Positions 33,123-41,493 are shown, counted from the first letter of the stretch. The stretch: DNA of 64,000 nucleotides from Pseudomonas sp. dw_358 (GCF_018449655.1 NZ_JAAVUX010000019.1:1-64000); one strand, 5' to 3'. Numbers and translations: made by a program. The notes: generated by a model from the letters alone, not told the origin.

Positions 33123-33712
33123 GCAGCCTCCTTCATGATGGAAATGCTTCGCGCTACAGGCACCAATGCCTGCTTATCCAGATCATTGCATGCTGCAAAG
33201 CATAGGTCGACGAAACCAGACCATTCACGCCCCCACTGCTCCGACGATAGCTTCAGCCCATGCTCTTCCAGAATCCATGTCCGAAAAGCCTCTGGAGTCG
33301 GCAGAGGGTCATTCCCCTCGCTCTGCCCGCCCTGATGCATACGTCGATACCGGAACAGCACAGCTATGGCCACATACCGGGCGCGTGCGAACTTCTTGGC
33401 CATCATCTTCGGGCCCATGGCATAGGCGGTGTACAGGACGATCTCTTCGGCAATCTCTTTGTCGTCAATGCTGGCCAGCGGGCTGTACATGAAGTTGCCG
33501 AACGCCTTGAGCCGCGGCGACAGGGTGGCAATAGCGTGCTGGATGCGCGCCGACAGTGCCTGGTGCACCGCATGGCGCGCATTCACCATCTTCTCGGTCT
33601 TCTGCACCGAGCAGCCCAGCAGGCCGATCTGCTCGACGTGGGCGCCTTGGCTGTCCCATGGGGTGTAGTAAGCGTCGTGCCAGCAGGCCCGGGCCGAATT
33701 CAGTTGCATCAT
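33119..33712 (-). CDS. putative late-gene antiterminator (Q position)
   Basis: The protein has 197 residues. QIGLLGCSVQKTEKMVNARHAVHQALSARIQHAIATLSPRLKAFGNFMYSPLA and a basic stretch (KKFARARYVAIAVLFRYRRMHQ) suggest a nucleic-acid-binding regulator. No definite family is recognised. Its place after rusA and just before the predicted late promoter is that of lambda Q, and the many terminators in the late operon require such an activity. ATGA overlap with rusA. Confidence 0.55.
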   Translation of the reverse strand: MMQLNSARACWHDAYYTPWDSQGAHVEQIGLLGCSVQKTEKMVNARHAVHQALSARIQHAIATLSPRLKAFGNFMYSPLASIDDKEIAEEIVLYTAYAMGPKMMAKKFARARYVAIAVLFRYRRMHQGGQSEGNDPLPTPEAFRTWILEEHGLKLSSEQWGREWSGFVDLCFAACNDLDKQALVPVARSISIMKEAA

Positions 33713-34071
33713 GCTGCTTCCCCTTTCACTGATTCGATACGAACGCGCACAGCGCCGCCCTTGGTGGTTTCATCACTCACTCGAACCTGAGTAGCGAAAA
33801 TGTTGTCATCGATCCCCAGCGCATCAGCCAAGCCGTCGCGGCCGGACTTGAACATGGCGATCAGGTTGTCGTCGTCGCGGCGGCGCCGGTCGGGCGGCAC
33901 GAACTCCAAGCAGAGCAGGGCCGGGCCCGCCGGGCGCACGATCTTTGCCGCGAGAGTCATCATCCGGCACTGGGCGCGGTAGACCTTGGCGGCCTTGCTC
34001 TTCTTGCTCCAGTGGCCACGGGCGTTCGGGCTGCACGCAGCTGGCGGCCATGGCAGGGTCAAAATGGTCAT
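33709..34071 (-). CDS. rusA: RusA-type Holliday junction resolvase
   Basis: The protein has 120 residues: LPWPPAACSPNARGHWSKKSKAAKVYR and PPDRRRRDDDNLIAMFKSGRDGLADALGIDDN. The D-D-D-N cluster and the later DD are the metal-binding acidic residues of RusA. It resolves branched DNA before packaging. It lies in the nin-like block and overlaps both neighbours. Confidence 0.9.
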   Translation of the reverse strand: MTILTLPWPPAACSPNARGHWSKKSKAAKVYRAQCRMMTLAAKIVRPAGPALLCLEFVPPDRRRRDDDNLIAMFKSGRDGLADALGIDDNIFATQVRVSDETTKGGAVRVRIESVKGEAA

Positions 34072-34373
34072 GCTGCCACCCCTTGCACCTTCATCAAGCC
34101 CTTGGAGATCCAGAACGCCTGGGTCTCTGCCACAGCACGGATCACATCCCGGAAATCAACCTCTACCCGCTTGCGGCCGTCCAGGGCGTCGTGGCAGTCC
34201 GAGCAGGCGAAGCAAGACATCTGGTCCGGGCCCTTCATGCCCATGCCTTTCTGCCCGCAGGGCACATGCGCGAGCACGGTGGTTTCTGGGTTGCGGTTGC
34301 AGATGCCGTAGAACCGCAGGGTGCATTCCTGATCCCGCGCCGAGTCGCGCAGCTTTTGGGAAACCACTCGCAT
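34068..34373 (-). CDS. DUF1364-type nuclease-like protein
   Basis: The protein has 101 residues: LRDSARDQECTLRFYGICNRNPETTVLAHVPCGQKGMGMKGPDQMSCFACSDCHDALDGRK. Cys/His spacing (C...C...H...C..CH) gives an HNH-like zinc fold typical of DUF1364 proteins in the nin region. Its start overlaps the ninB stop (ATGA). Confidence 0.8.
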   Translation of the reverse strand: MRVVSQKLRDSARDQECTLRFYGICNRNPETTVLAHVPCGQKGMGMKGPDQMSCFACSDCHDALDGRKRVEVDFRDVIRAVAETQAFWISKGLMKVQGVAA

Positions 34374-34819
34374 CAGGCAGCCCTCCGCCGGCGCTCGCCG
34401 TAGATGGCCATCATCAGATCGTCCGGATGAGGCAGCAGAAGCTGCAGGTGCTCGGCGCAGTAGGCGTCCAGCAGCTCCAGGTACGTGGTCATCTGCACGG
34501 TGGTGAACTTGCGGGTCTTGGCCCGGCCGACGCGGTATCGGGTGCCGTCCGGCAGTTCTACCGGGTGAACCTCGGCGGGCCAGAGCTTGGCCACCAGGAT
34601 CTCGTGCCACTCTTCGGAGCTGGCCAGCTGGCCGAACGACTCGCGCAGGTGGGTCTGAATCAGGCCGTTCCACTGCCACAACAGACGGTTCTGCGCATCG
34701 CTGCGCTTGTTGCGGGTTTCGCTGATCGACACCTTGCGGGGCTTGGAGAGGTCCAGGCCTTGCAGGTAGCCCATCAGGCGGTTGCGGTCCGACTCGGTGC
34801 GCAGCATGTGATCAGCCAT
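34373..34819 (-). CDS. ninB: NinB-like recombination protein
   Basis: The protein has 148 residues: KVSISETRNKRSDAQNRLLWQWNGLIQTHLRESFGQLASSEEWHEILVAKLWP ... TTVQMTTYLELLDAYCAEHLQLLLPHPDD. This is the NinB/Orf pattern; the lambda protein loads recombinases on SSB-coated DNA. ATG 34819 is used; a longer frame overlaps two genes. Confidence 0.85.
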   Translation of the reverse strand: MADHMLRTESDRNRLMGYLQGLDLSKPRKVSISETRNKRSDAQNRLLWQWNGLIQTHLRESFGQLASSEEWHEILVAKLWPAEVHPVELPDGTRYRVGRAKTRKFTTVQMTTYLELLDAYCAEHLQLLLPHPDDLMMAIYGERRRRAA

Positions 34820-34928
34820 GAGCAACCCCCACACCTGTGCACGAATCAGCCCGGCGCTCGGCATCGCCCAACGAAATCCCGAAGTAGCCGACCCATAGGG
34901 CCAGCAGGATCCACCAGAAGGACTTCAT
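34812..34928 (-). CDS. 38-residue membrane peptide
   Basis: MKSFWWILLALWVGYFGISLGDAERRADSCTG...: one membrane segment and a short polar tail. It overlaps its upstream neighbour by ATGA and ninB by 8 bp, which argues that it is translated. Function unknown. Confidence 0.55.
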   Translation of the reverse strand: MKSFWWILLALWVGYFGISLGDAERRADSCTGVGVAHG

Positions 34929-35140
34929 GGCTGCACCTCCGAACCCGAATTGCGCAGCATCCAGGCGGTGCTCACGATGAAGAACCACGGCAGCAGCGAA
35001 AGGCCCAAAAGAGCCCAGCCGTCGAAGCTCGCGTTCTCGATCATCGATGCGAAGACGATGAAGGGGAATACGAAGCCAATGATCAGGCCGGGGTGGTTGG
35101 ATAGGGACTGGCGGAAGAGCTGGTAGTTGGAAGTGGTCAT
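34925..35140 (-). CDS. small two-helix membrane protein
   Basis: The protein has 71 residues with two hydrophobic segments (LIIGFVFPFIVFASMI and WALLGLSLLPWFFIVSTAWML). Not recognised. Overlaps both neighbours by 4 bp. Confidence 0.6.
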   Translation of the reverse strand: MTTSNYQLFRQSLSNHPGLIIGFVFPFIVFASMIENASFDGWALLGLSLLPWFFIVSTAWMLRNSGSEVQP

Positions 35141-35766
35141 TGGGCATAGTCCTCTGCCATTGCCGCATCGATAGCCATTGCCGCATCGATAGCCGTGTCT
35201 GCCTCGGAATGTTGGAGCCAGAAACTGTGGCCATCAGAGATTCCCACGGCTCGCGTGATGTTGGCCCACGGGTAGTCGCGCATGTAGCGATACCGCTCGG
35301 CATCCTTGCTCAGCGCCTCGACCTCGGCCTTGAGCTGGTCACGCTCATTAACGATCAGCAGGGTATCGGTGGCTGCGCGGCCCACTGCCTGATGCACTGT
35401 CATCTCAGCAGAGATACCTGCGAGACGGACCTGAGCAGTTAACTTCTCCACCTCGGCCTGCAACCGATCCCGCTCGACCAGCAGGGCCTGGGCAGTGGGG
35501 CTCAGTTCCGCGGTGGCGATCAGCGCCAATAGTTTCGGCAATGCGTTCACGGCCTTTACTGCCAGCCAGGAGTCGCGCTTATAGCTAAAGTTTGCCCACG
35601 GCTCTTCCTTCGCCCAAGGCTTACCAATTTGGAATGACTCTCCAGGCAAGCAGATGCCGCCCATACTTTGCGCGGTCTCGGCCCATTGGCCAGGCTTGTG
35701 CTCAGCCTGCTCGATAGCGCGCCCAAGGGTCTCAGCCAGGCGCTTCAGTTCAGTGTCATCGGCCAT
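35137..35766 (-). CDS. unknown coiled-coil phage protein
   Basis: The protein has 209 residues. A central coiled coil (LLVERDRLQAEVEKLTAQVRLAG ... NERDQLKAEVEALSKDAERYRYMRD) is of the common ead/Ea22-like type. The C-terminus has an in-frame 18-bp tandem duplication (AIDAAM twice, near 35160-35195). Start overlaps the dnaB stop (TGATG). Confidence 0.65.
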   Translation of the reverse strand: MADDTELKRLAETLGRAIEQAEHKPGQWAETAQSMGGICLPGESFQIGKPWAKEEPWANFSYKRDSWLAVKAVNALPKLLALIATAELSPTAQALLVERDRLQAEVEKLTAQVRLAGISAEMTVHQAVGRAATDTLLIVNERDQLKAEVEALSKDAERYRYMRDYPWANITRAVGISDGHSFWLQHSEADTAIDAAMAIDAAMAEDYAQ

Positions 35767-37169
35767 CAGAAGCCCCCAGCAGGATTGAAGTTATTGAGCA
35801 GAGATTTGGAGTTGCGGCGGCTCGGCGGCGGAGCGGCGGCGGCCTGCTGTTGCTCGCGATTCCCGGCGTAGCTGACGAAGCGAGCGAACTCACCCTGGTG
35901 CTGGAGCAGGCAATGGCCGACCGAGGCGTGGCGGTGCTTCACCACATCAATCTCGGTCACGCCACTGCGGCCCAGGTCCGAGTCGGCATCGCGGTGGGCG
36001 ATCATGATCACGTCGGCATCCTGCTCAATCTCGCCGGAGTCGCGTAGGTCGGACATCTGGGGCTTCTTGGCTGCCCGCGTCTCGATGCTGCGGTTGAGCT
36101 GGGCCAGGACGATGATCGGAACGTTCAGTTCCTTGGCCATGCCCTTGATACCCCGGCTGATAGCACCCAGTTCCAAGTTGCGATTTTGCTGACGGCTGCC
36201 AGCCTCTGGCGCAATCAGGCCGATGTAGTCGATGACAATCAGGTCGAGCGGTTTAGCCTTGTGCTGGAAGCGGGCGATGTTGCGGATACGGCTCAACGGA
36301 AGGCCGCCCTTCTGGCAAATCCGCAGATCGGCTGATCTCATCTTGCCGACAGCGCCGGTTATGCGCGCGATCTGCTCATCGCTGGCCATGGCTTTGCCGG
36401 TGTCGATGTTCCCCAGGGTGACTGCCGAGGACGATGCCAGGCTACGCTTGGAAAGCTCCTTGGCCGACATCTCGAGCGAGAACACCAGCGCGGACTTGCC
36501 TTCCTTGATGGTCAGGTTCTCGGCAATGCCCAGGCCCAAGGTAGTTTTCCCGGTGCCTGGGCGGCCGGCGATGATCAGCACATGCGAGCCGCGAAGGCCC
36601 TGGACGATTTCGTCGAGATCTTTCAGGCCCGTGGCGTGGCCATTGATACCTTCGCCATTGAACCGGGCGTCCATCTCGTCCACCACCGGGCCCAGCGCCT
36701 CGCGCAGGGTGATCACGTCCGGCTCGTCGTCTTCGCTGTTCAGGGCCAGCACAGACTCCTGAGCATCAGCGATGATCCCTGGCAGGGGTCGGTTCTGGCA
36801 GGCCATATCGATGATCGCCTGGCCGATAGCGGTGATCTTACGGGCCTTGGAACGCTCCACCACGATACGGGCGTATTCGTGGGCGTTTGCAACGCTGGGG
36901 ACCTTGCGCATGATCTCCGAGGCCCGAACGATGGTCAGTTCGCCTGTCGAGAGCTCGGTGCGGATGTCGGACAGCGAAACGGAGTCCACCGGCCGGCCAG
37001 CAGAGCGCGCGGCCAGGATCATGGTGTACAGCTCGGATGCATCGGTGTCAGTGAAGTCTTCGTGCGATACCAGCGCACCGATGGTCTCGACCAGCTCCGG
37101 CTTGTGCATCATGGCACCGACAACGCCGAATTCGGCTTCGAGGGCAATCAGGGGGCGGTCTTCGATCAT
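35766..37169 (-). CDS. dnaB: DnaB-type replicative helicase
   Basis: The protein has 467 residues. An N-terminal DnaB domain (EAEFGVVGAMMHKPELVETIGALVSHEDFTD) precedes a RecA-like core with Walker A AGRPGTGKTTL and the DnaB motifs VFSLEMSAKELSKR, VIDYIGLI and VLAQLNRSIETRAAKKPQMSDLRDSGEIEQDAD. It unwinds the phage origin opened by the adjacent O-like protein. The Gln/Ala-rich C-terminus varies in this family. Confidence 0.95.
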   Translation of the reverse strand: MIEDRPLIALEAEFGVVGAMMHKPELVETIGALVSHEDFTDTDASELYTMILAARSAGRPVDSVSLSDIRTELSTGELTIVRASEIMRKVPSVANAHEYARIVVERSKARKITAIGQAIIDMACQNRPLPGIIADAQESVLALNSEDDEPDVITLREALGPVVDEMDARFNGEGINGHATGLKDLDEIVQGLRGSHVLIIAGRPGTGKTTLGLGIAENLTIKEGKSALVFSLEMSAKELSKRSLASSSAVTLGNIDTGKAMASDEQIARITGAVGKMRSADLRICQKGGLPLSRIRNIARFQHKAKPLDLIVIDYIGLIAPEAGSRQQNRNLELGAISRGIKGMAKELNVPIIVLAQLNRSIETRAAKKPQMSDLRDSGEIEQDADVIMIAHRDADSDLGRSGVTEIDVVKHRHASVGHCLLQHQGEFARFVSYAGNREQQQAAAAPPPSRRNSKSLLNNFNPAGGF

Positions 37170-37996
37170 TGCAGAGCCTCCAGCACCTTCAGGACCTTGT
37201 CCTGGCGGGTCAGGAACTCAAGGTCTGCAGTCCAGCCCCTATCGTTCTCACCGATCCAGTGTTTGTTGGTCAGGCAGTCGGTGAAGTACGCGGTCCAGAA
37301 CTCGCCTTTGCGGAATGGGTACTTGCCGCTGATCTCCAGGTTCCAGCAGCCCTTGATCAGGGTACGGCGCTTAGGGGTGACCTTCAGGCACTTGGGCAGG
37401 CGATCACCGCAGATCGTGTTGTAGATTTCCACGATCTTGCCGTAAGGGATTTTGTCGGCCTTGAGGGCCTCGGGTTGATTAGGGCGGGCGGCGACTTGCT
37501 GTTCTGCGTCTTGATCCGAATCCGTGGTGGTCGTTGCGGAAGCGGCGACAACCAATGCGTTAGCATTGGTATTTGTGTTTCTGTCTTTTATGTGTGTAAT
37601 TTTCAACACAGTGGCAGGTATGTTTTCTACACAGTGTGTAGTTTTCAACACGGTGTTTTTAGGGTCGATTTTCCACTCTTTCGGAGGCAGAAAAGCGATT
37701 GGGTCACGACTGCCACCATCACGGAATAGAACCCGCTGGCGGATCAGGGAGTTGATGCAGCGAGATACGTTGGCACGTTCCGCATCTGCCCTGCCCTCAT
37801 CCCTGTACATCATCTTGGCGATGTACAGGGCCGCTACCTTGACCGATTCCTTATTGAACCCAGCGGTCAGCCTGTGAATAGCCAGGGCGACACGTAGCTC
37901 CCGCCCCGACAGGTCAGCCCCTATGAGGGCTTCGTAGAGATCGTTGTCCATCCGGGTAAATCCCCCGGTATTGCGAAGTGGAGTTACGTTGGTCAT
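37166..37996 (-). CDS. phage replication initiator, O-like
   Basis: The protein has 276 residues. GGFTRMDNDLYEALIGADLSGRELRVALAIHRLTAGFNK is the N-terminal winged helix of lambda-O-like proteins, followed by a variable middle and a C-terminus that would contact the helicase. Three iteron-like repeats lie inside the gene, as in lambda ori. It overlaps dnaB by ATGA. Confidence 0.85.
   Translation of the reverse strand: MTNVTPLRNTGGFTRMDNDLYEALIGADLSGRELRVALAIHRLTAGFNKESVKVAALYIAKMMYRDEGRADAERANVSRCINSLIRQRVLFRDGGSRDPIAFLPPKEWKIDPKNTVLKTTHCVENIPATVLKITHIKDRNTNTNANALVVAASATTTTDSDQDAEQQVAARPNQPEALKADKIPYGKIVEIYNTICGDRLPKCLKVTPKRRTLIKGCWNLEISGKYPFRKGEFWTAYFTDCLTNKHWIGENDRGWTADLEFLTRQDKVLKVLEALQ
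37600..37655. other. predicted phage replication origin: three iterons
   Basis: TTTTCAACACAGTG (37600-37613), TTTTCTACACAGTG (37623-37636) and TTTTCAACACGGTG (37642-37655) are direct repeats in the middle of the O-like gene, next to an A/T-rich stretch (37560-37600). The location equals that of lambda ori. Confidence 0.6.
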
Positions 37997-38262
37997 ACTC
38001 GGGCCTCGGGTTCATTCCTGGGAACATCACCATCGGGTGCAACCGATGGGCACAGCGAAAGCCGCAGGTACTGCATGCACAGTCCTGCGGCTTTTTCTTT
38101 TCTAGTTCGGGTGAAGCTGTTGCCGACCATCGACGCTGCTGCTCCAGCAAGCTGCTGGTATTCCTCACGGGAAGCGACAGGCACGCCAGACTCACCACCC
38201 ATTCCGGCGATTACACGGTCGAGGATTCGGTTGATGTGTTCTGCTGGCAGAGGCCGGTACAT
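37993..38262 (-). CDS. unknown early phage protein
   Basis: The protein has 89 residues: INRILDRVIAGMGGESGVPVASREEYQQLAGAAASMVGNSFTRTRKEKAAG. Not recognised. It lies between cII-like and O-like genes, overlapping the latter by 4 bp. Confidence 0.6.
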   Translation of the reverse strand: MYRPLPAEHINRILDRVIAGMGGESGVPVASREEYQQLAGAAASMVGNSFTRTRKEKAAGLCMQYLRLSLCPSVAPDGDVPRNEPEARV

Positions 38263-38264
38263 GG

Positions 38265-38573
38265 CTACTCTTCCTGCAACTGGTCAACACCGTGGATGTG
38301 CTCCATCCAGCGCTTCGAGGCATGGATCAGCATCTCGATATCGCGCTCGTTGAAGCAGCGCATCTCAGCCGGAACGATCTTCAGGTCCAGTACTGCAAGG
38401 ATCTGTGCGAACTGCTCGAACTTCTCCGGCTTCATCCGGCTGATCGTCGCCTCATCGCAACCCACTGCAACCGCTACTGGCGCATTGCCCACCGATGCAA
38501 GCTTCTGCACGATGAAGTGATAATTCTTGCGAGCCCTTACCACCTGTTCTTGGCTTAATTGATTCGTGGACAT
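38265..38573 (-). CDS. CII-like transcriptional activator
   Basis: The protein has 102 residues: KNYHFIVQKLASVGNAPVAVAVGCDEATISRMKPEKFEQFAQILAVLDLKIVPAEM. This is the CII pattern, with a helix-turn-helix at ~30-50 (VAVAVGCDEATISRM) and the ILAVLDLKIVP segment. In lambda, CII turns on repressor and integrase for lysogeny. Position cro - cII - O is identical. Confidence 0.85.
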   Translation of the reverse strand: MSTNQLSQEQVVRARKNYHFIVQKLASVGNAPVAVAVGCDEATISRMKPEKFEQFAQILAVLDLKIVPAEMRCFNERDIEMLIHASKRWMEHIHGVDQLQEE

Positions 38574-38575
38574 GG

Positions 38576-38809
38576 TCAGGCCGCCGACGCAAGTTCAGGC
38601 CAGATCACAGCCCAGTCGTCAGGGCGAAGGGATTGCCGAGTCAAGAGACCCTGCAATTCCCGCTCAAGAGACGAGGCAACGCTGGCGGACGCTTGTTTAT
38701 TGCCATAGGCAATTTGTTTCAGGTAGCCGCGAGTGGTCCCGGTTCTGTCTACGGCCTCGTCTGAGGCTGTCTTGAGCCACTCCAATAGCTGGGTGTGTTT
38801 GGTTCGCAT
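38576..38809 (-). CDS. Cro/YdaS-like repressor
   Basis: The protein has 77 residues: MRTKHTQLLEWLKTASDEAVDRTGTTRGYLKQIAYGNKQASASVASSLER. A helix-turn-helix (GTTRGYLKQIAYGNKQAS) of the YdaS/Cro type. First gene of the leftward early operon, facing the repressor. ATG 38809 has AGGAG at good spacing; the GTG one codon earlier is less likely. Confidence 0.82.
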   Translation of the reverse strand: MRTKHTQLLEWLKTASDEAVDRTGTTRGYLKQIAYGNKQASASVASSLERELQGLLTRQSLRPDDWAVIWPELASAA

Positions 38810-38835
38810 CACGAATCTCCTCTGTGATGCGCCAA

Positions 38836-38864
38836 TTATTACCGCTCGGTAACCATTAAATCAA
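38836..38864 (-). promoter_or_regulatory. predicted early leftward promoter for cro
   Basis: TTGATT (complement 38859-38864), 17-bp spacer, TAATAA (complement 38836-38841). The spacer holds the perfect operator at 38839-38852, so repressor bound there blocks the promoter. Confidence 0.75.
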
Positions 38865-38892
38865 TACCAAATGGTCATTTACCAAAAAGTAA
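38839..38892. promoter_or_regulatory. three repressor operators between cro and cI
   Basis: TTACCGCTCGGTAA (38839-38852, perfect dyad), ATACCAAATGGTCA (38864-38877) and TTACCAAAAAGTAA (38879-38892) fit TTACCnnnnGGTAA. The last overlaps the start region of the repressor transcript, as expected for autoregulation. Confidence 0.78.
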
Positions 38893-38912
38893 TGACGGTT
38901 GAGAATCGCGGA

Positions 38913-39641
38913 ATGGACTTACGAGAAGTGCGCAGGCACAACCTGCAAAGATTGATGGACCGCGAATACGGTGTCGGCGTGCGCGGCGCGCAGTCTCGCC
39001 TGGCTGAAAAGCTGGGAAAGCCACAGAATTTCATTTCTCGGTGTCTTTCGGAGCCAAGTGCTTCAGGCTCCAAAACGATTGGCGAGGATTTTGCGCGCGA
39101 AATCGAATCTTCATTTGGCATTGAGCGCTATAGCCTTGATGCTCCCTTGGCCGTTGAGACCATCGATGTAGAGGGCTTGCCCACTCCGCTCGCACAGAAA
39201 ATCAAAAGCTATAAGCCACTCGTAGCTATCGAGCGCTTTGACATAGCGGGGTCCATGGGCCCAGGTACGGAAGCGCCTGAAATGAATATGGTTGTTGAGC
39301 ACATGAGCCTGGATGCGGCCTGGGTGCGTCAGAACCTGGTGTACACGTCCACGGACAACCTGAAGCTGATCTCAGGCAAGGGCGACAGCATGGCCCCTAC
39401 GATCCGCAACGGCGACGCCCTGTTGGTCGACTCAGGGATCAAAAGCGTGGAATCGGATGCGATCTACTTCTTCGAGATGGGTGGCCGCCTCCATGTGAAG
39501 CGCATCCAGCGCAACCTGGACGGGCTGACGATCATTTCCGACAACGATCAGTACCGTGAGATCGATGTGCCGGCCGCCCGTGAGGGTGACATTCACATCC
39601 TGGCGCAGATCATTTACTGGTGGACTGGGCGTAGCTTCTAA
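38913..39641 (+). CDS. CI-like prophage repressor (S24 peptidase)
   Basis: The protein has 242 residues. The N-terminus has a helix-turn-helix (GAQSRLAEKLGKPQNFISRCLSE, ~25-47). The C-terminus is an S24 LexA-like peptidase with Ser159 (GKGDSMAPT) and Lys196 (LHVKRIQ). Ala112-Gly113 is the likely self-cleavage site, so DNA damage should induce the prophage. ATG 38913 is chosen because upstream ATGs (38871, 38892) fall inside operators. Confidence 0.9.
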   Translation: MDLREVRRHNLQRLMDREYGVGVRGAQSRLAEKLGKPQNFISRCLSEPSASGSKTIGEDFAREIESSFGIERYSLDAPLAVETIDVEGLPTPLAQKIKSYKPLVAIERFDIAGSMGPGTEAPEMNMVVEHMSLDAAWVRQNLVYTSTDNLKLISGKGDSMAPTIRNGDALLVDSGIKSVESDAIYFFEMGGRLHVKRIQRNLDGLTIISDNDQYREIDVPAAREGDIHILAQIIYWWTGRSF

Positions 39642-39696
39642 ATTTAGACAGGAAACGATCGACCCCCTTCCGCCCCGAATTTTCAAGGATGAGAAA

Positions 39697-40572
39697 ATGG
39701 TTGAATTTTTAGATAGTAATGCGTTCCTCGGACCTCTCAGGGATGCTCCGATGCATGGTGAAAATGCCATATTTCGAGGGAGGATCGATGTAGGAAGTCG
39801 AAGCGTCCGCTGCTACATTAAGCCATTTGTTGCAACTCTTCGATCGTCTAGCGGGAGCTCATCGACGAATAACTCCGTGATCAGTGAGGCTCTCGGCTAT
39901 ACGCTTGCAAAGGCCAGCGGCCTGACAGTCGCTGACACCGCCGGAGTAATTATTCTTCGCTCAGATCAGATTCCTGAAAATGTTCTTCGTAAGCTGCTGA
40001 GCCAACCTAGCGGTAGTGCACCCGCTACTGAGTACGTGGCATGGTTCTCAGAAGATATGAAGTATCCTGCATTGCTAGCTGAATGCCCTTCTGACGCTCC
40101 GGATCTTATGCAGATTCGAAATCGATCCAGGGTCGCTGCTGATCTAGCAGCCAATGGGTCTGCTCCTGCTGTGTTGTCGTTCGATGAATGGACTGAGAAC
40201 AGTGATCGGCACCTGGGAAATTTGTTGGGAGGCCCAAGCGGTGGCCTGGTCCTCATAGACCACGGGCGCTTGTTTCGCACCCCAGCATGGACCCCCGCAT
40301 CACTAGGCTTGGATCCTGCTTTAGCAAGGAACGCGCTTAGGGAACTGATTGATGGCGTCATACCAGGCTGGAGCAATCGGACCCGCATCCGATCAGCCAG
40401 ACAGTTAGCGTACAAAGCATTTTCAGTGGCGTGGAAAGCTGATGGAAGGGATAAGGCAGAAAGCATTTTGACCGAATTCTTGCCCCCCTCAGAAGTCACA
40501 CAGGTGCTAGAATTTTTGGCAGCAAGACTGGAGCCAAGCCACTACACGTCAACAGTAGGTTTAATGCTATGA
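39697..40572 (+). CDS. HipA-like protein kinase (HipA_2 type)
   Basis: The protein has 291 residues. Kinase features are intact: Lys42 in CYIKPF, a Ser/Asn-rich loop (SSSGSSSTNNS), Glu64, catalytic loop NSDRHLGN (Asp170, Asn175) and the metal motif IDHG (Asp188). It lacks the N-terminal subdomain of canonical HipA, and no HipB gene is present. It follows the repressor by 55 bp with its own ribosome site (AAGGATGAG) and overlaps a DUF3037 gene by ATGA. Expression in the lysogen is likely. Antiphage or growth-arrest function is inferred. Confidence 0.82.
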   Translation: MVEFLDSNAFLGPLRDAPMHGENAIFRGRIDVGSRSVRCYIKPFVATLRSSSGSSSTNNSVISEALGYTLAKASGLTVADTAGVIILRSDQIPENVLRKLLSQPSGSAPATEYVAWFSEDMKYPALLAECPSDAPDLMQIRNRSRVAADLAANGSAPAVLSFDEWTENSDRHLGNLLGGPSGGLVLIDHGRLFRTPAWTPASLGLDPALARNALRELIDGVIPGWSNRTRIRSARQLAYKAFSVAWKADGRDKAESILTEFLPPSEVTQVLEFLAARLEPSHYTSTVGLML

Positions 40573-41444
40573 CCATCCTCGCCAGGCTGAAAGAGCGGAC
40601 TGCAAAAGCGGAATCGCGGCCCCGTGTGGAGGGCCATTGGCAGGCAGTACAAATGTGCCTCGACCAGGACACCGGCGAATACCTAAACGTCGGGGTGCTT
40701 TTTTCGCATCAGGATCAGCTCGAGGTCCGGATGCTAGATGTCTTTGATCGCGTCAAATGCCTGTATGGAAAACGGGTGAGTGTTAAGGATTTGAATTATT
40801 ACCTGAACGACGTTGAGGAATACATTTTCGCGAGTCGAAAAAATCTTCCAGATCAGATAAGCAGCAACGTCCGGCTCAGCCCGAAGTTATACGCTGCGGG
40901 TGAAAGCCCAGAGTCAGTCGTGAGCGATTTTTTTGACGATATTGTGACACTTGGGAAAGACAAAGGTGCACCAAAGAATGATGCATTTCGATACACCTCG
41001 ACACCCAAACTTCGCGATAGCCTTTTCCAGATCATGCGTCAGAAGATGGATCTGAGCGCGTCAGCAATCATCAAGGAGGAGCGTTACCGGCTCCGGCTGA
41101 AGAACGGCACGATTGACGTGGACGCGCCTCTCTTGAGCTCCACTGCCGTTGGGTCTGTAATATCGGTGTGGTACAAAAGCCCGGTAGTGGCAGAGAAAAA
41201 CATCCTGCAGGCCTCGTCCGATCTAGGGCTTGTTACCAGCAATACCGATCGCGCAGGGTCACTTTCCATCCTCGTCCCCACAGAAAAAAGCGGTATGGAC
41301 CATCTCGAATTTCGACGAGTATCTGAAGTTATAGAAAAGCAGCTTGATCGTCTCGAGCGGTCCGGTATCGAGGTTATCAGAGCGCCTTCAACTGATGAGC
41401 TTGCCGCAAAAACTATAGACTGGTGGCAGCATCGGGTAGCTTGA
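40569..41444 (+). CDS. DUF3037-like partner of the HipA-like kinase
   Basis: The protein has 291 residues. The N-terminal VEGHWQAVQMCLDQDTGEYLNVGVLFSHQDQLEVRML fits the DUF3037 pattern (E.lNVGVlLf). The rest is mixed alpha/beta with no catalytic motif that I recognise. DUF3037 genes are often coupled to HipA_2-type kinases; here the start overlaps the kinase stop. It could be the kinase's target, regulator or antitoxin. A terminator follows. Confidence 0.75.
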   Translation: MTILARLKERTAKAESRPRVEGHWQAVQMCLDQDTGEYLNVGVLFSHQDQLEVRMLDVFDRVKCLYGKRVSVKDLNYYLNDVEEYIFASRKNLPDQISSNVRLSPKLYAAGESPESVVSDFFDDIVTLGKDKGAPKNDAFRYTSTPKLRDSLFQIMRQKMDLSASAIIKEERYRLRLKNGTIDVDAPLLSSTAVGSVISVWYKSPVVAEKNILQASSDLGLVTSNTDRAGSLSILVPTEKSGMDHLEFRRVSEVIEKQLDRLERSGIEVIRAPSTDELAAKTIDWWQHRVA

Positions 41445-41470
41445 TCGCCGAGAAATATGCCTAGAATATG

Positions 41471-41493
41471 AGCCCGGCCCAGCGCCGGGCTTT
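41471..41493 (+). terminator. terminator of the repressor-kinase operon
   Basis: AGCCCGG (471-477) pairs with CCGGGCT (485-491), followed by a T-rich tract. From here to 41720 I see no convincing gene, although a leftward frame of ~90 codons exists (see rejected items). Confidence 0.75.
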
